From contig NZ_SJSK01000002.1 in the NCBI RefSeq assembly GCF_004331645.1, positions 124,001 through 188,000 of the forward strand: a DNA stretch of 64,000 nucleotides, read 5' to 3'. Position 1 is the stretch's first letter, and each line of letters starts with the position of its first letter. The notes below the pieces were generated by a model. The model saw only the letters and a list, made by a program, of their open reading frames with translations, had not been told where the DNA came from and ran no database searches. The DNA comes from Pedobacter frigiditerrae. GTDB lineage: Bacteria; Bacteroidota; Bacteroidia; Sphingobacteriales; Sphingobacteriaceae. This document shows positions 8,708 through 17,305 of this stretch, piece after piece. The translations under genes were made by a program, and so were the position numbers.

Positions 8708-10747
8708 ATGAAACTCAAATTAACGTTCGGTTTACTTATCCTTTTCTTTGCTGTTGGAACAGTTACTGCCCAAAAGAAACATGCGCTAATTTTTGCCATA
8801 GGCGATTATCCTGAATCTGGTGGTTGGAGCAAAATTTCTAGTGCCCAGGATGTTGGTTACATTAAAAACACTTTAGCCAAACAAGGTTTTCCTGCAAATA
8901 ATGTTAAAGTAGTTGCAGATTCTGTAGCCACAAAAGAAGGCATTAAAGCTGCTTTTGAAAATTTGATAAGTAATGTTGGTAAAAAAGATGTGGTTGTAAT
9001 ACATGTCTCTTCTCACGGTGAACAAGTTGCAGATGACAATGACGATGAAGCGGATGGTTACGATGAGACCATAGTTTCATACAATGCTACCCTTGCCATG
9101 GGTGCTGATAAGACTGCTATTGCAAGAGGTACTTTAAGCAAGGCTGAATATGAGAAACTACAAGCCAATTATTTTAGGGATGATGAATTTGGTGCTTATA
9201 TACAGCGTTTAAGAGCTGCCTTAGGTAATGAGGGTGATGTAGTAGTGTTCATGGATAATTGCCACTCTGGATCAGGAACTCGTGGTTCTGCGCAAACAAG
9301 AGGAGGAAAACCAGCATTGGTATATAGTGGTTTTGATAGGAAATTTAGAAAAGAAGATGGTGAAGAGGTTTTTAAGGAAAGTACGGCATCTCGTGGTAAT
9401 GATAAAGATTTAGCAACTTATGTGGTTGTTTCTGCAGCTTTGGCATCTGAACTGAATTTTGAAACCACAGGTGATGATAACGTAGGAATGGGTTCATTAA
9501 CTTATGCCATTAGCAAAGTTTTCGAAAATTTAAAGGCAGGTACAACCTATAGAACCTTGTTTGCCAATATACAAGCTATCATGAATGAGAAAGTACCAGG
9601 TCAGCATCCGGTATTAGAAGGTAATGGCCTAGATAGAACATTATTTGGGGGTGCATTTGTAGATCAAAAACCTTTTATCGATGTAGAAAAAATTAATACG
9701 CCGTTAGAGATTTTGGTTAAGGCAGGTTCGTTTGCAGGTTTAAGTGTGGGTGCTAAGGTAAATATTTATCCAGCAGGAACAATTGATCCAAGTAAGGCAG
9801 TGGCTTTGGCAAAGGGAGTGGTTATTAAAGCAACCAATTACAAGGCAACCATCAAACTAGATAAAATTACAAAGCTTACACAGCCAAGCCAGATGTATGT
9901 ATTTATCTCAGAGCCATTGTTTAGCACCAAGCCAATTGTAGTGGGGTTCTCTCCAAAATCTAGAGGAAATACTGCATACACAGCAGAAGAAACAGCACAA
10001 ATAACTGCTGCCCTTAAAAAATTACCATTGGTTAGTTTGGTAGGTGAGCCAGAACTATTAATTGTAAAAGGACAAGGTAGAGATACCATCAGCATTGCCA
10101 CTAATGGCTATCGGTTTACAGATATCCCAACAGCAACAGATACCGTTGCTTTAAAAGGGGTCATTAATAGATATGCCCAATATAAACTGCTTGAGAAATT
10201 AGTGGTTAAAGACTCAACCATTATGGCGCAAGTAAAACTGATCCCAGTGGTAGATGGCAAACCTGATGAAGCGGCAATGAAAGCCAAATTTGACGATAGG
10301 ACTTATAACTTCGTAGATGGTGATAAGGTGATGTTGTGGATTAAAAACACGGGCAAAAAAGCAGTATATGTGAATATCCTAGATTTACAACCAAATGGAA
10401 TTATCAATACATTTTTACCAAATAAAGAGCAAGAAATTTATCCTGGTGATTTAAGGATAGAACCAGGACAGACCAGAATTTTTGATAAGTACGAAATAGA
10501 ACTAGGTGAACCTTTTGGTACCGAAGTTTTAAAAGTATTTGTTACCTCAAAAGAAATTAACCTCGAAGGATTGGCAACACCGAAAGCATCTAGAGGCGAT
10601 ACAGGTAAAAAAGGAGTATTGAGCATATTGGAAGGATTGGTAGATCAATCAAGCACCTCAGCAACCAGAGGGCCAAAAGTAGTTTCAGTTAAGGAAGCCG
10701 AGGGCAGCGTTTACAATATCCTTTACACATTAAAAGAAAAACAATAA
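8708..10747 (+). CDS. Secreted caspase-like (C14) protein with DUF4384-type C-terminus
   Basis: The product has 679 residues with signal peptide MKLKLTFGLLILFFAVGTVTAQ. A caspase/metacaspase fold occupies ~24-310: start KHALIFAIGDYP, catalytic His103 in HVSSHGEQ, catalytic Cys185 in FMDNCHSG, and acidic residues after the His motif typical of calcium-binding metacaspases. The remaining ~350 residues include the DUF4384-like stretch YNFVDGDKVMLWIKNTG followed by YVNILDLQPNG near 535-575. Caspase-like enzymes of this type cleave after basic residues, but the target is unknown. It is exported and monocistronic, with a terminator 40 bp downstream, so it is probably an envelope or surface peptidase rather than a defence effector. 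Confidence 0.88.
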   Translation: MKLKLTFGLLILFFAVGTVTAQKKHALIFAIGDYPESGGWSKISSAQDVGYIKNTLAKQGFPANNVKVVADSVATKEGIKAAFENLISNVGKKDVVVIHVSSHGEQVADDNDDEADGYDETIVSYNATLAMGADKTAIARGTLSKAEYEKLQANYFRDDEFGAYIQRLRAALGNEGDVVVFMDNCHSGSGTRGSAQTRGGKPALVYSGFDRKFRKEDGEEVFKESTASRGNDKDLATYVVVSAALASELNFETTGDDNVGMGSLTYAISKVFENLKAGTTYRTLFANIQAIMNEKVPGQHPVLEGNGLDRTLFGGAFVDQKPFIDVEKINTPLEILVKAGSFAGLSVGAKVNIYPAGTIDPSKAVALAKGVVIKATNYKATIKLDKITKLTQPSQMYVFISEPLFSTKPIVVGFSPKSRGNTAYTAEETAQITAALKKLPLVSLVGEPELLIVKGQGRDTISIATNGYRFTDIPTATDTVALKGVINRYAQYKLLEKLVVKDSTIMAQVKLIPVVDGKPDEAAMKAKFDDRTYNFVDGDKVMLWIKNTGKKAVYVNILDLQPNGIINTFLPNKEQEIYPGDLRIEPGQTRIFDKYEIELGEPFGTEVLKVFVTSKEINLEGLATPKASRGDTGKKGVLSILEGLVDQSSTSATRGPKVVSVKEAEGSVYNILYTLKEKQ

Positions 10748-10787
10748 ACCAAACAACAATAAATTTAGTTTTAGGGGAAGAACGGAA

Positions 10788-10815
10788 GGCTGCATCGAAA
10801 GGTGCGGTCTTTTTT
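10788..10815 (+). terminator. Rho-independent terminator after the caspase-like gene
   Basis: A 9-bp stem (10788-10796 with 10801-10809, including G-U pairs) closed by a GAAA tetraloop is followed directly by six T at 10810-10815. Confidence 0.85.
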
Positions 10816-10861
10816 ACGTAAACACCTTACCCTACAATTACCAAAACTCCCTTAAAAACAT

Positions 10862-10869
10862 TATTTTTG
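10862..10869 (+). promoter_or_regulatory. Possible -7 box for mnmE
   Basis: TATTTTTG fits the Bacteroidota TAnnTTTG box, 64 bases upstream of the mnmE start. No TTTG is present at the -33 distance, so the call is weak. Confidence 0.3.
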
Positions 10870-10932
10870 TACTTTGGATTCATTGACTTTGTTTTAGTCT
10901 TTACTCTTTGCTCCTTAATCTTTATCCTACAA

Positions 10933-12291
10933 ATGTACAACCAAGATACCATCATCGCTTTATCAACTCCATCAGGCAGCGGCGCCATTGGCGTAATACG
11001 TTTATCTGGCCCAGATGCCATTAACTTAACCAATGAAGTTTTTGCAGGTAAGGACTTGACAAAACAGGCATCGCACACTTTGCATTTTGGATTGATTAAG
11101 GATCAAGAAATCATAATTGATGAAGTGGTAGCAGGCTTATATGTAGCACCCAGATCATACACCAAAGAAAACGTGGTAGAAATCTCTTGCCACGGCTCTA
11201 ACTATATCATTCAGCAAATTTTAAATCTGCTGATTAAAAAAGGAGCAAGGGCAGCTAAACCAGGCGAATTTACTTTGCGTGCTTTTTTAAATGGAGCATT
11301 CGATTTGAGTCAGGCAGAAGCCGTAGCCGATTTAATTGCATCAGATAGCAAGGCATCCCACGATGTGGCCTTACAGCAAATGCGTGGAGGGTTTTCTAGC
11401 GAACTAAAAGAGCTTCGCGAGCAATTGATTCACTTTGCTTCTATGATTGAATTAGAGTTAGATTTTGCAGAGGAAGATGTGGAGTTTGCCAATCGCGATC
11501 AGCTAAAAGCTTTGATTTTACGTCTTATATCTCACATCTCAATACTCATATCTTCTTTTGAACTAGGTAATGTACTTAAAAATGGAGTTCCTATTGTCAT
11601 TGCTGGTAAGCCGAATGTAGGTAAATCAACTTTGTTAAATGCCTTATTAAATGAAGATAGAGCCATTGTTTCTGACATTGCCGGTACCACAAGAGATACC
11701 ATTGAAGACGAATTGAACATCAATGGCATTATTTTTAGGTTTATAGATACGGCAGGCATTCGCGATACCGCAGATATTATTGAAGCAAAGGGCGTAGAGC
11801 GTACGCTAGAGCGAATGAAACAAGCAAAGCTGATACTTTATATGGCAGATGCTTTACAAACCCCCGATGAACTAGAAGAGCAATTAACCGATTTAAAGAA
11901 AATTGATATCCCCTATTTGGCTATCGTTAACAAAGCTGATTTATTTACCGACCAGCAAAAAGCTGCATTTGAAAAACAGGAAGTTTTGTTCCTTTCGGCA
12001 AAAGAAGGCGTAGGTGTGGAAGAATTAAAGACCAGTTTATTAGAAAAGGTAAACTTACTTTCCATCAATACCAGCGAAACCTTAGTTACCAATATTCGCC
12101 ATGTAGAGGCTTTAAAAAACACAGAAAAGGCATTGGCAAATGTGCTCAACAATATCGACAATCCAGTTACTTCGGATTTTTTAGCAATGGATATCAAACA
12201 AGCACTTCATTACTTGGGAGAGATTACGGGTATGGTAACTACGGATGATTTGCTGGAGAATATCTTTAGTAAGTTTTGCATCGGTAAGTAG
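10933..12291 (+). CDS. mnmE: tRNA modification GTPase MnmE
   Basis: The product has 452 residues. With MnmG it makes the 5-carboxymethylaminomethyl group on U34 of certain tRNAs. The N-terminal formyl-THF-binding domain starts at DTIIALSTPSGSGAIGVIRLSG; the G domain has P-loop GKPNVGKST (~225-233), GTTRD switch, DTAG (~272-275) and NKAD; the C-terminal FCIGK ends the protein with the Cys-containing motif the family needs. The ATG at 10933 was chosen because the family begins right there; the longer frame adds 22 hydrophobic residues foreign to MnmE. It stands alone and converges with uxuA. Confidence 0.97.
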   Translation: MYNQDTIIALSTPSGSGAIGVIRLSGPDAINLTNEVFAGKDLTKQASHTLHFGLIKDQEIIIDEVVAGLYVAPRSYTKENVVEISCHGSNYIIQQILNLLIKKGARAAKPGEFTLRAFLNGAFDLSQAEAVADLIASDSKASHDVALQQMRGGFSSELKELREQLIHFASMIELELDFAEEDVEFANRDQLKALILRLISHISILISSFELGNVLKNGVPIVIAGKPNVGKSTLLNALLNEDRAIVSDIAGTTRDTIEDELNINGIIFRFIDTAGIRDTADIIEAKGVERTLERMKQAKLILYMADALQTPDELEEQLTDLKKIDIPYLAIVNKADLFTDQQKAAFEKQEVLFLSAKEGVGVEELKTSLLEKVNLLSINTSETLVTNIRHVEALKNTEKALANVLNNIDNPVTSDFLAMDIKQALHYLGEITGMVTTDDLLENIFSKFCIGK

Positions 12292-12406
12292 ATCAAAAAA
12301 TCAAGTCCGAAAGTTAATTGTCCGAAAGTCCGGAAGATAGTGTAAGTCGCGTAAGTACGATGTTGAAAAACTAATCCTAACGATTAAGCCAAACTTTAGT
12401 AAAAAA

Positions 12407-12438
12407 GAAAGTCCAGAAGTTTTAACTCCCAGACTTTC
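12407..12438. terminator. Bidirectional terminator between mnmE and uxuA
   Basis: GAAAGTC (12407-12413) pairs with GACTTTC (12432-12438), preceded by A-rich and followed by T-rich sequence, so it works in either direction. The surrounding 12300-12490 repeats the words GTCCGAAAGTC / GACTTTCGGAC several times. Confidence 0.6.
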
Positions 12439-12492
12439 CTTTTCTACCTTCTGACTTCCTGTCTTTCGGACTTTACTGACTTCCCGACTCCC

Positions 12493-13662
12493 TTAATAAT
12501 TCCCAGTTACCCCTACTTCCAAGCCTCTTAGTTCGGCCAAGCCACGTAAGCGGCCTATGGCAGAATAACCTGGGTTGGTTACTTTATTTAAATCATCAAG
12601 CATTTGGTGACCATGATCTGGTCTAAATGGCATTGGTGTATCTCTTTTTGCATTTTCAGCAGTAATCACTTTCATTACTTCATACATGTTCACATCACCA
12701 CCTAAGTGGTCTGCCTCATAGAAATTACCCTCTTCGTCTTTGGTTACATTACGCAAGTGCAGGAAGTATACACGTTCCTTAACCGCTTCAAAAATATCAA
12801 CCAAGTCGTTTTTCATACCAGCACCTAAAGAACCTGTGCAATAACAAATCCCGTTAAAAGGTTGATCAACGCGTTTTAAAATATCCAATAAATCTTCTTT
12901 ATTGCTTGCAATACGAGGTAAACCTAAAATTGAATAAGGTGGATCATCTGGGTGGATAGTCATCTTAATTCCATTTGAAGTACAGGTTTCTGCAATTTCT
13001 GTTAGAAACCAAGCTAAATTCTCCCTTAAACCCTCCATACCCATGGTTTTATAGGTATCAATACTTTCACGCAGGGCTTCCATTTCGATTTCCTTTTCAT
13101 TAGGAATACCCATTAAAACGTTTATACGTAATTCATTAAGTTCGTCCTCGGTCATTGTTTCGAACCTAAGCTTAGCCTTTTCTAAAATATTTGCTGGATA
13201 ATCATTCTCAGCTCCTTCTCTTTTGAAAAGATATAAATCAAAAACCGCTAAATCTGTCCAATTAAAATATAAGGCTTTAGAACCATCTGTCATGGTTAAA
13301 TCTAGCTGAGTCCTAGTCCAATCTAACACGGGCATGAAATTGTAGCAAATAGTTTTTAAGCCACAAGCAGCCAAATTAATTAACGATTTTTTATAATTCT
13401 CAATGTATTGAGCTGCATCTGCCCTACGCGTTTTAATGGCTTCGTGAACAGGTACGCTTTCTACCACAGCCCAAGTTAAACCAGAAGCTTCAATTATTGC
13501 TTTTCTTTCTTTAATATCTTCCAATGGCCAAACTTCGCCATGCGCAATATGATGTAGAGCCGTTACAATTCCAGTTGCTCCTGCCTGTTTAACATCTTGT
13601 AATGAAACTGGGTCTACTGGACCATACCAGCGCCAAGTTTGTTGTAGTTTATGATTAGCCAT
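12493..13662 (-). CDS. uxuA: Mannonate dehydratase
   Basis: The product has 389 residues, the usual UxuA length. It converts D-mannonate to 2-keto-3-deoxygluconate in the glucuronate branch of hexuronate catabolism, in the cytoplasm. The N-terminus QTWRWYGPVDPVSLQDVKQAGATGIVTALHH, then CYNFMPVLDWTRT, IHPDDPP, and CYCTGSLGAG / HLRNV / RPDHGHQM are family hallmarks. I start at the ATG at 13662; the longer frame adds 26 non-conserved residues. It is the last gene of the glycan locus and the only intracellular uronate-catabolic enzyme in it, but a promoter-like site upstream suggests some separate expression. Confidence 0.95.
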   Translation of the reverse strand: MANHKLQQTWRWYGPVDPVSLQDVKQAGATGIVTALHHIAHGEVWPLEDIKERKAIIEASGLTWAVVESVPVHEAIKTRRADAAQYIENYKKSLINLAACGLKTICYNFMPVLDWTRTQLDLTMTDGSKALYFNWTDLAVFDLYLFKREGAENDYPANILEKAKLRFETMTEDELNELRINVLMGIPNEKEIEMEALRESIDTYKTMGMEGLRENLAWFLTEIAETCTSNGIKMTIHPDDPPYSILGLPRIASNKEDLLDILKRVDQPFNGICYCTGSLGAGMKNDLVDIFEAVKERVYFLHLRNVTKDEEGNFYEADHLGGDVNMYEVMKVITAENAKRDTPMPFRPDHGHQMLDDLNKVTNPGYSAIGRLRGLAELRGLEVGVTGNY

Positions 13663-13722
13663 TTTTAGTTTTAGTATATAGTAATTAGTATTTAGATAGA
13701 ATGAAATATTAACCACTCCGTT

Positions 13723-13753
13723 CAAAAATAATTGTACCAAGATAACTGAAAAA
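13723..13753 (-). promoter_or_regulatory. Candidate promoter for uxuA
   Basis: On the minus strand the -7 box TATTTTTG (13723-13730) is 19 bases from TTTT (13750-13753), a three-of-four match to the -33 TTTG. It lies 60 bases upstream of the uxuA start. Confidence 0.45.
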
Positions 13754-13827
13754 TAAAATTAGTACCACCTTATCATTGATAAAAATTTACGGAAACGTTA
13801 GCGTAGATGTGAGTTTAGTTGTGGAGG

Positions 13828-13884
13828 CGTTGAGGTGTAGAGATGTTGAGATGACTTTCAACTTTACAAATACACAACTCAACG
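13828..13884. repeat. GTTGAG-rich inverted repeat between GH3 and uxuA
   Basis: CGTTGAG (13828-13834) and CTCAACG (13878-13884) flank further TTGAG and CTCAAC words, forming a loose hairpin downstream of the GH3 gene. It may partly terminate or stabilise the long upstream transcript. Confidence 0.4.
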
Positions 13885-13893
13885 ACTCAACTC

Positions 13894-16113
13894 TTATTTA
13901 ACTTCAAAACTTGATTCTAACTTAATGCCGTCTGACGAACCACCAACCATTACTTTAAAATCTCCTACTTCTGTTACCCAACCCAATTTCTCTTTAAAGA
14001 ATTTTAATTTATCTGGTGTTAATGTAAAGGTGATGGTTTTACTTTCTCCGGCATTTAACTTTACTTTGGCAAAGTCTTTTAATTCCTTAACTGGTCTTAC
14101 CAAGGAAGCAAACCTATCTTGAATGTATAGCTGCGCCACCTCTTCTCCTGCTACTTTACCACTGTTTGTTAAAGTAAAGCTTAGGGTAACTGTTTCATTT
14201 TTTAATGGCGATGCTTTATCTAATTTTAAACCACTATAAGTAAAATTGGTATAACTTAAGCCATACCCAAAAGCAAACTTAGGATCGTTAGGCGAATCGA
14301 TATAAGCAGATTTATAAACGATATCTGTAGGTTTTGTAACTGGGCGACCAGTATTATAGTGATTATAGAAAATTGGAATTTGCCCTACGCTTCTAGGAAA
14401 GCTCATTGGCAATTTACCAGATGGATTATAATCGCCACTTAACACATTAGCAATGGCATTGCCACCTTGATCGCCTAAAAACCAAGCATACACTACCGCA
14501 TCTGCTTTATCAGCTATGCTGTTGAATACTAGTGGGCGACCAGCCATCATCACCACAATTACAGGCTTACCTGTTGCTTTAATGGCATTAAACAACTCTT
14601 CTTGTTTACCAGGCAAGCTGATGTCTGTACGAGATTTCGATTCTCCACTCATGTCCCAAGTTTCCCCTAAAACCATAACTACAACATCTGCATTTTTTGC
14701 TGTTTCTACTGCAGCTGCAAAACCATCAGTTTTAGCATCTTTTACTGTGGCACCTTCAGCATAAGTGAATTTAGTATTTGCAAATTTCGACTTCATCCCC
14801 TCAGCAACACTTACAATATTTGCAGTATCGGCATACACCACCCAACTACCCGCCTGGTCTCTTTTAGCATTAACTAAAGGACCAATTAAGGCGATGTTTT
14901 TAATGCTTTTCTGCAAAGGAAGAATGGCGTTATTATTTTTTAATAAAACGATAGATTTTTGAGCTGCTGATAAAGCAATTTCTTTATGCTTAGGATCATT
15001 CATTACTTTCTCTTCACGTTTTTCATCAGAGAATTTGTAAGGATTATCAAACAGACCTAATTCAAATTTTTTGTACAGGATACGTCTTACCGCATCATCA
15101 ACATATTTTACATCTACTTTACCACTAGAAACTAATTTCTCCAGTTCTTTTTTGTAAGCTTCGCTTTCCATGTCCATGTCACTACCTGCAACAATTGCTT
15201 TTTCGGCAGCTTGGTTCATATTTTTAGCAAATCCCCAGGGAATCATTTCTTTTATAGATCCCCAATCGCTCACTACAAAACCTTTGTATTTCCATTCGCC
15301 TTTTAAAATATCACGCTGCAAATAAGCGTTTCCAGTAGCTGGAACGCCGTTTATGGTATTAAATGAATTCATAAAAGTAGCTACGCCAGCATCAGCAGCT
15401 GCTTTAAATGGAGGCAGATAAATCTCATTCAATAACTGCTCACTCATGTCAACGGGGTTGTAATCTCTTCCCGCGATTGCGGCACCATAAGCAGCAAAAT
15501 GTTTAGCACAAGCCATGATTGCATCAACACCACCTAGTTTATTGCCCTGAAAGCCTAAAACCCTTGCTCTAGCAATTGCCGAACCCAAGTATGTATCTTC
15601 TCCCGCACCTTCCATTACACGACCCCAACGTGGATCACGAGCAATGTCTACCATAGGTGCAAATGTCCAATGAATACCTGATGAAGCCGCTTCCTCAGCT
15701 GCTACGTGAGCAGTTTCCCTAATTGCGGCCATATCCCAAGAGGCAGATTCTGCCAAAGGGATTGGGAAAACAGTTTTATAACCATGAATAACATCCAAGC
15801 TAAACAACAAAGGGATTTTTAAGCGAGATTGCAAGGCAACGGCTTGAATTTCCTTTGTATCCTTAACACCTTTTACATTTAACATTGAACCTACCATTCC
15901 AGATTTAATGTCATTTAACAGATAGCTTTTCCTATCACTTGTTGGACCTGTAACCTCTTTACCAGAATATTGGTTTAGTTGACCGACTTTTTCTTTTAAA
16001 GTCATCAACTTCATCAAAGAATCAACACGTTGATCTATTGATTTTTTTTGGGCATTCATCTTCGGGGTTAATCCAATAATGAGTAAGAGGATTAGGCTTG
16101 AAATTTTATTCAT
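13894..16113 (-). CDS. Glycoside hydrolase family 3 (BglX-type beta-glycosidase)
   Basis: The 739-residue exported enzyme (signal peptide ending KMNAQ) trims beta-linked glucose or xylose from oligosaccharide ends. The GH3 N-terminal barrel shows HGYKTVFPIPLA, RDPRWGRVMEGAGED, KHFAAYG and nucleophile Asp283 in GFVVSDWG; the C-terminal alpha/beta sandwich (IALIGPL near 400, then VVVMVLGETWDMSGES) and a fibronectin-III-like tail (~650-739) follow. With GH10 upstream it fits a beta-xylosidase role, but substrate choice among beta-glucoside and beta-xyloside cannot be read from sequence. Confidence 0.93.
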   Translation of the reverse strand: MNKISSLILLLIIGLTPKMNAQKKSIDQRVDSLMKLMTLKEKVGQLNQYSGKEVTGPTSDRKSYLLNDIKSGMVGSMLNVKGVKDTKEIQAVALQSRLKIPLLFSLDVIHGYKTVFPIPLAESASWDMAAIRETAHVAAEEAASSGIHWTFAPMVDIARDPRWGRVMEGAGEDTYLGSAIARARVLGFQGNKLGGVDAIMACAKHFAAYGAAIAGRDYNPVDMSEQLLNEIYLPPFKAAADAGVATFMNSFNTINGVPATGNAYLQRDILKGEWKYKGFVVSDWGSIKEMIPWGFAKNMNQAAEKAIVAGSDMDMESEAYKKELEKLVSSGKVDVKYVDDAVRRILYKKFELGLFDNPYKFSDEKREEKVMNDPKHKEIALSAAQKSIVLLKNNNAILPLQKSIKNIALIGPLVNAKRDQAGSWVVYADTANIVSVAEGMKSKFANTKFTYAEGATVKDAKTDGFAAAVETAKNADVVVMVLGETWDMSGESKSRTDISLPGKQEELFNAIKATGKPVIVVMMAGRPLVFNSIADKADAVVYAWFLGDQGGNAIANVLSGDYNPSGKLPMSFPRSVGQIPIFYNHYNTGRPVTKPTDIVYKSAYIDSPNDPKFAFGYGLSYTNFTYSGLKLDKASPLKNETVTLSFTLTNSGKVAGEEVAQLYIQDRFASLVRPVKELKDFAKVKLNAGESKTITFTLTPDKLKFFKEKLGWVTEVGDFKVMVGGSSDGIKLESSFEVK

Positions 16114-16208
16114 CTTCTATTTTAAATTTATTTTTCTTTTTACTAAAGTAGCCGTATAGCTTTTGTTTATGGTTTTTGTAACCCCATCAAAACCACAACA
16201 ACTGTTAT

Positions 16209-17294
16209 TTATTTTACGCCATCCAGTATTCCTTGGTAGGCGGGTTTTCGTTTGTAATTCGCATCAAAAGGTAGTGGCCAATCTGGTCTTGAGTACGTGC
16301 CAGGGATCCAACTATCTCCATCTGTTACGTTCCATGTAGTGATCCCAAATTGTTGAGCCTTTGGAATGGCGTAATAGGTTTTAACAATGAATTTATACTT
16401 GGCTGCTTGTTGTTCTGCCAAAGTTGCGGTAAAGGTTAGGTTTGCATCACTTTGAGGATTTACAGTCATGTCTAATTCAGAAATATGTACCAATAATCCA
16501 GTTGCAGCGGCTGAAGTAATTGCCGAGGTAATATCCTCATCAGGCTGATTATAACGTGTATGAAGTTGCAATCCTATACCATGAATAGGAATCCCCCTTT
16601 GCTTAAGACCGTTCACCAAATTTAATATGGCAGTCCTTTTTACAGGGTTATAATCATGTCCGTAATCGTTATAAAACAACAGGGCACTTGGGTCGGCCTG
16701 ATGTGCATACTGAAATGCCCGGGCTATATAATCTGTTCCCAATTTCTGAACCCAAATGGTATTTTTATAACCACCATTTTCATCTATAGCTTCGTTAACT
16801 ACATCCCAAGATGATACCTTACCTTTAAAATGAGTAACAACGGTTTGGATATGTGTTTTCAATAAATTCTCCCAAGCTTGTGTATCACCAGAAAAATTAG
16901 TTACCCATTCTGGTACTTCGTACCAGTTTAAAGTATGACCATGCATCCGTTTACCATTTGCTTGAGCTAAGGCAACAATTTCATCGGCATCTTTCCAATT
17001 GTAAGTGTTTTCTAATGGATGCAATGCCCAAAACTTCATGGCATTTTCTGCTGTTAAGCTACTATACTCTTTAATGACCAAAGCTTTATAGCTGGAATTG
17101 GTTCGCAAGAGTTCGGCACTTACTGAAGCCCCAAATTTAAAAGGCATGTCTTTTAATGTACTTTTTGGCGATTGAAGTGGCAGATCCCTTAAAATACCAC
17201 TTATTGGATTTATAATTGGATCTAGGAGTGTAGTCTTTTTTGAGCAACTGAATAGACTAAAAACGATAAATAAGACAATTGAATAGTTCTTCAT
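16209..17294 (-). CDS. GH10 endo-beta-1,4-xylanase, lipoprotein
   Basis: The product has 361 residues with a lipoprotein signal (lipobox LFSC, Cys17), so it is probably anchored in the outer membrane. The GH10 barrel has NAMKFWALHP, HTLNWYEVPEW, acid/base Glu168 in WDVVNEAID and nucleophile Glu273 in HISELDM. It cuts the xylan backbone. It is separated from the upstream GH by 11 bases, so co-transcribed. No carbohydrate-binding module is present. It is the clearest substrate marker of the locus. Confidence 0.95.
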   Translation of the reverse strand: MKNYSIVLFIVFSLFSCSKKTTLLDPIINPISGILRDLPLQSPKSTLKDMPFKFGASVSAELLRTNSSYKALVIKEYSSLTAENAMKFWALHPLENTYNWKDADEIVALAQANGKRMHGHTLNWYEVPEWVTNFSGDTQAWENLLKTHIQTVVTHFKGKVSSWDVVNEAIDENGGYKNTIWVQKLGTDYIARAFQYAHQADPSALLFYNDYGHDYNPVKRTAILNLVNGLKQRGIPIHGIGLQLHTRYNQPDEDITSAITSAAATGLLVHISELDMTVNPQSDANLTFTATLAEQQAAKYKFIVKTYYAIPKAQQFGITTWNVTDGDSWIPGTYSRPDWPLPFDANYKRKPAYQGILDGVK

Positions 17295-17305
17295 GATGTA
17301 TAATT

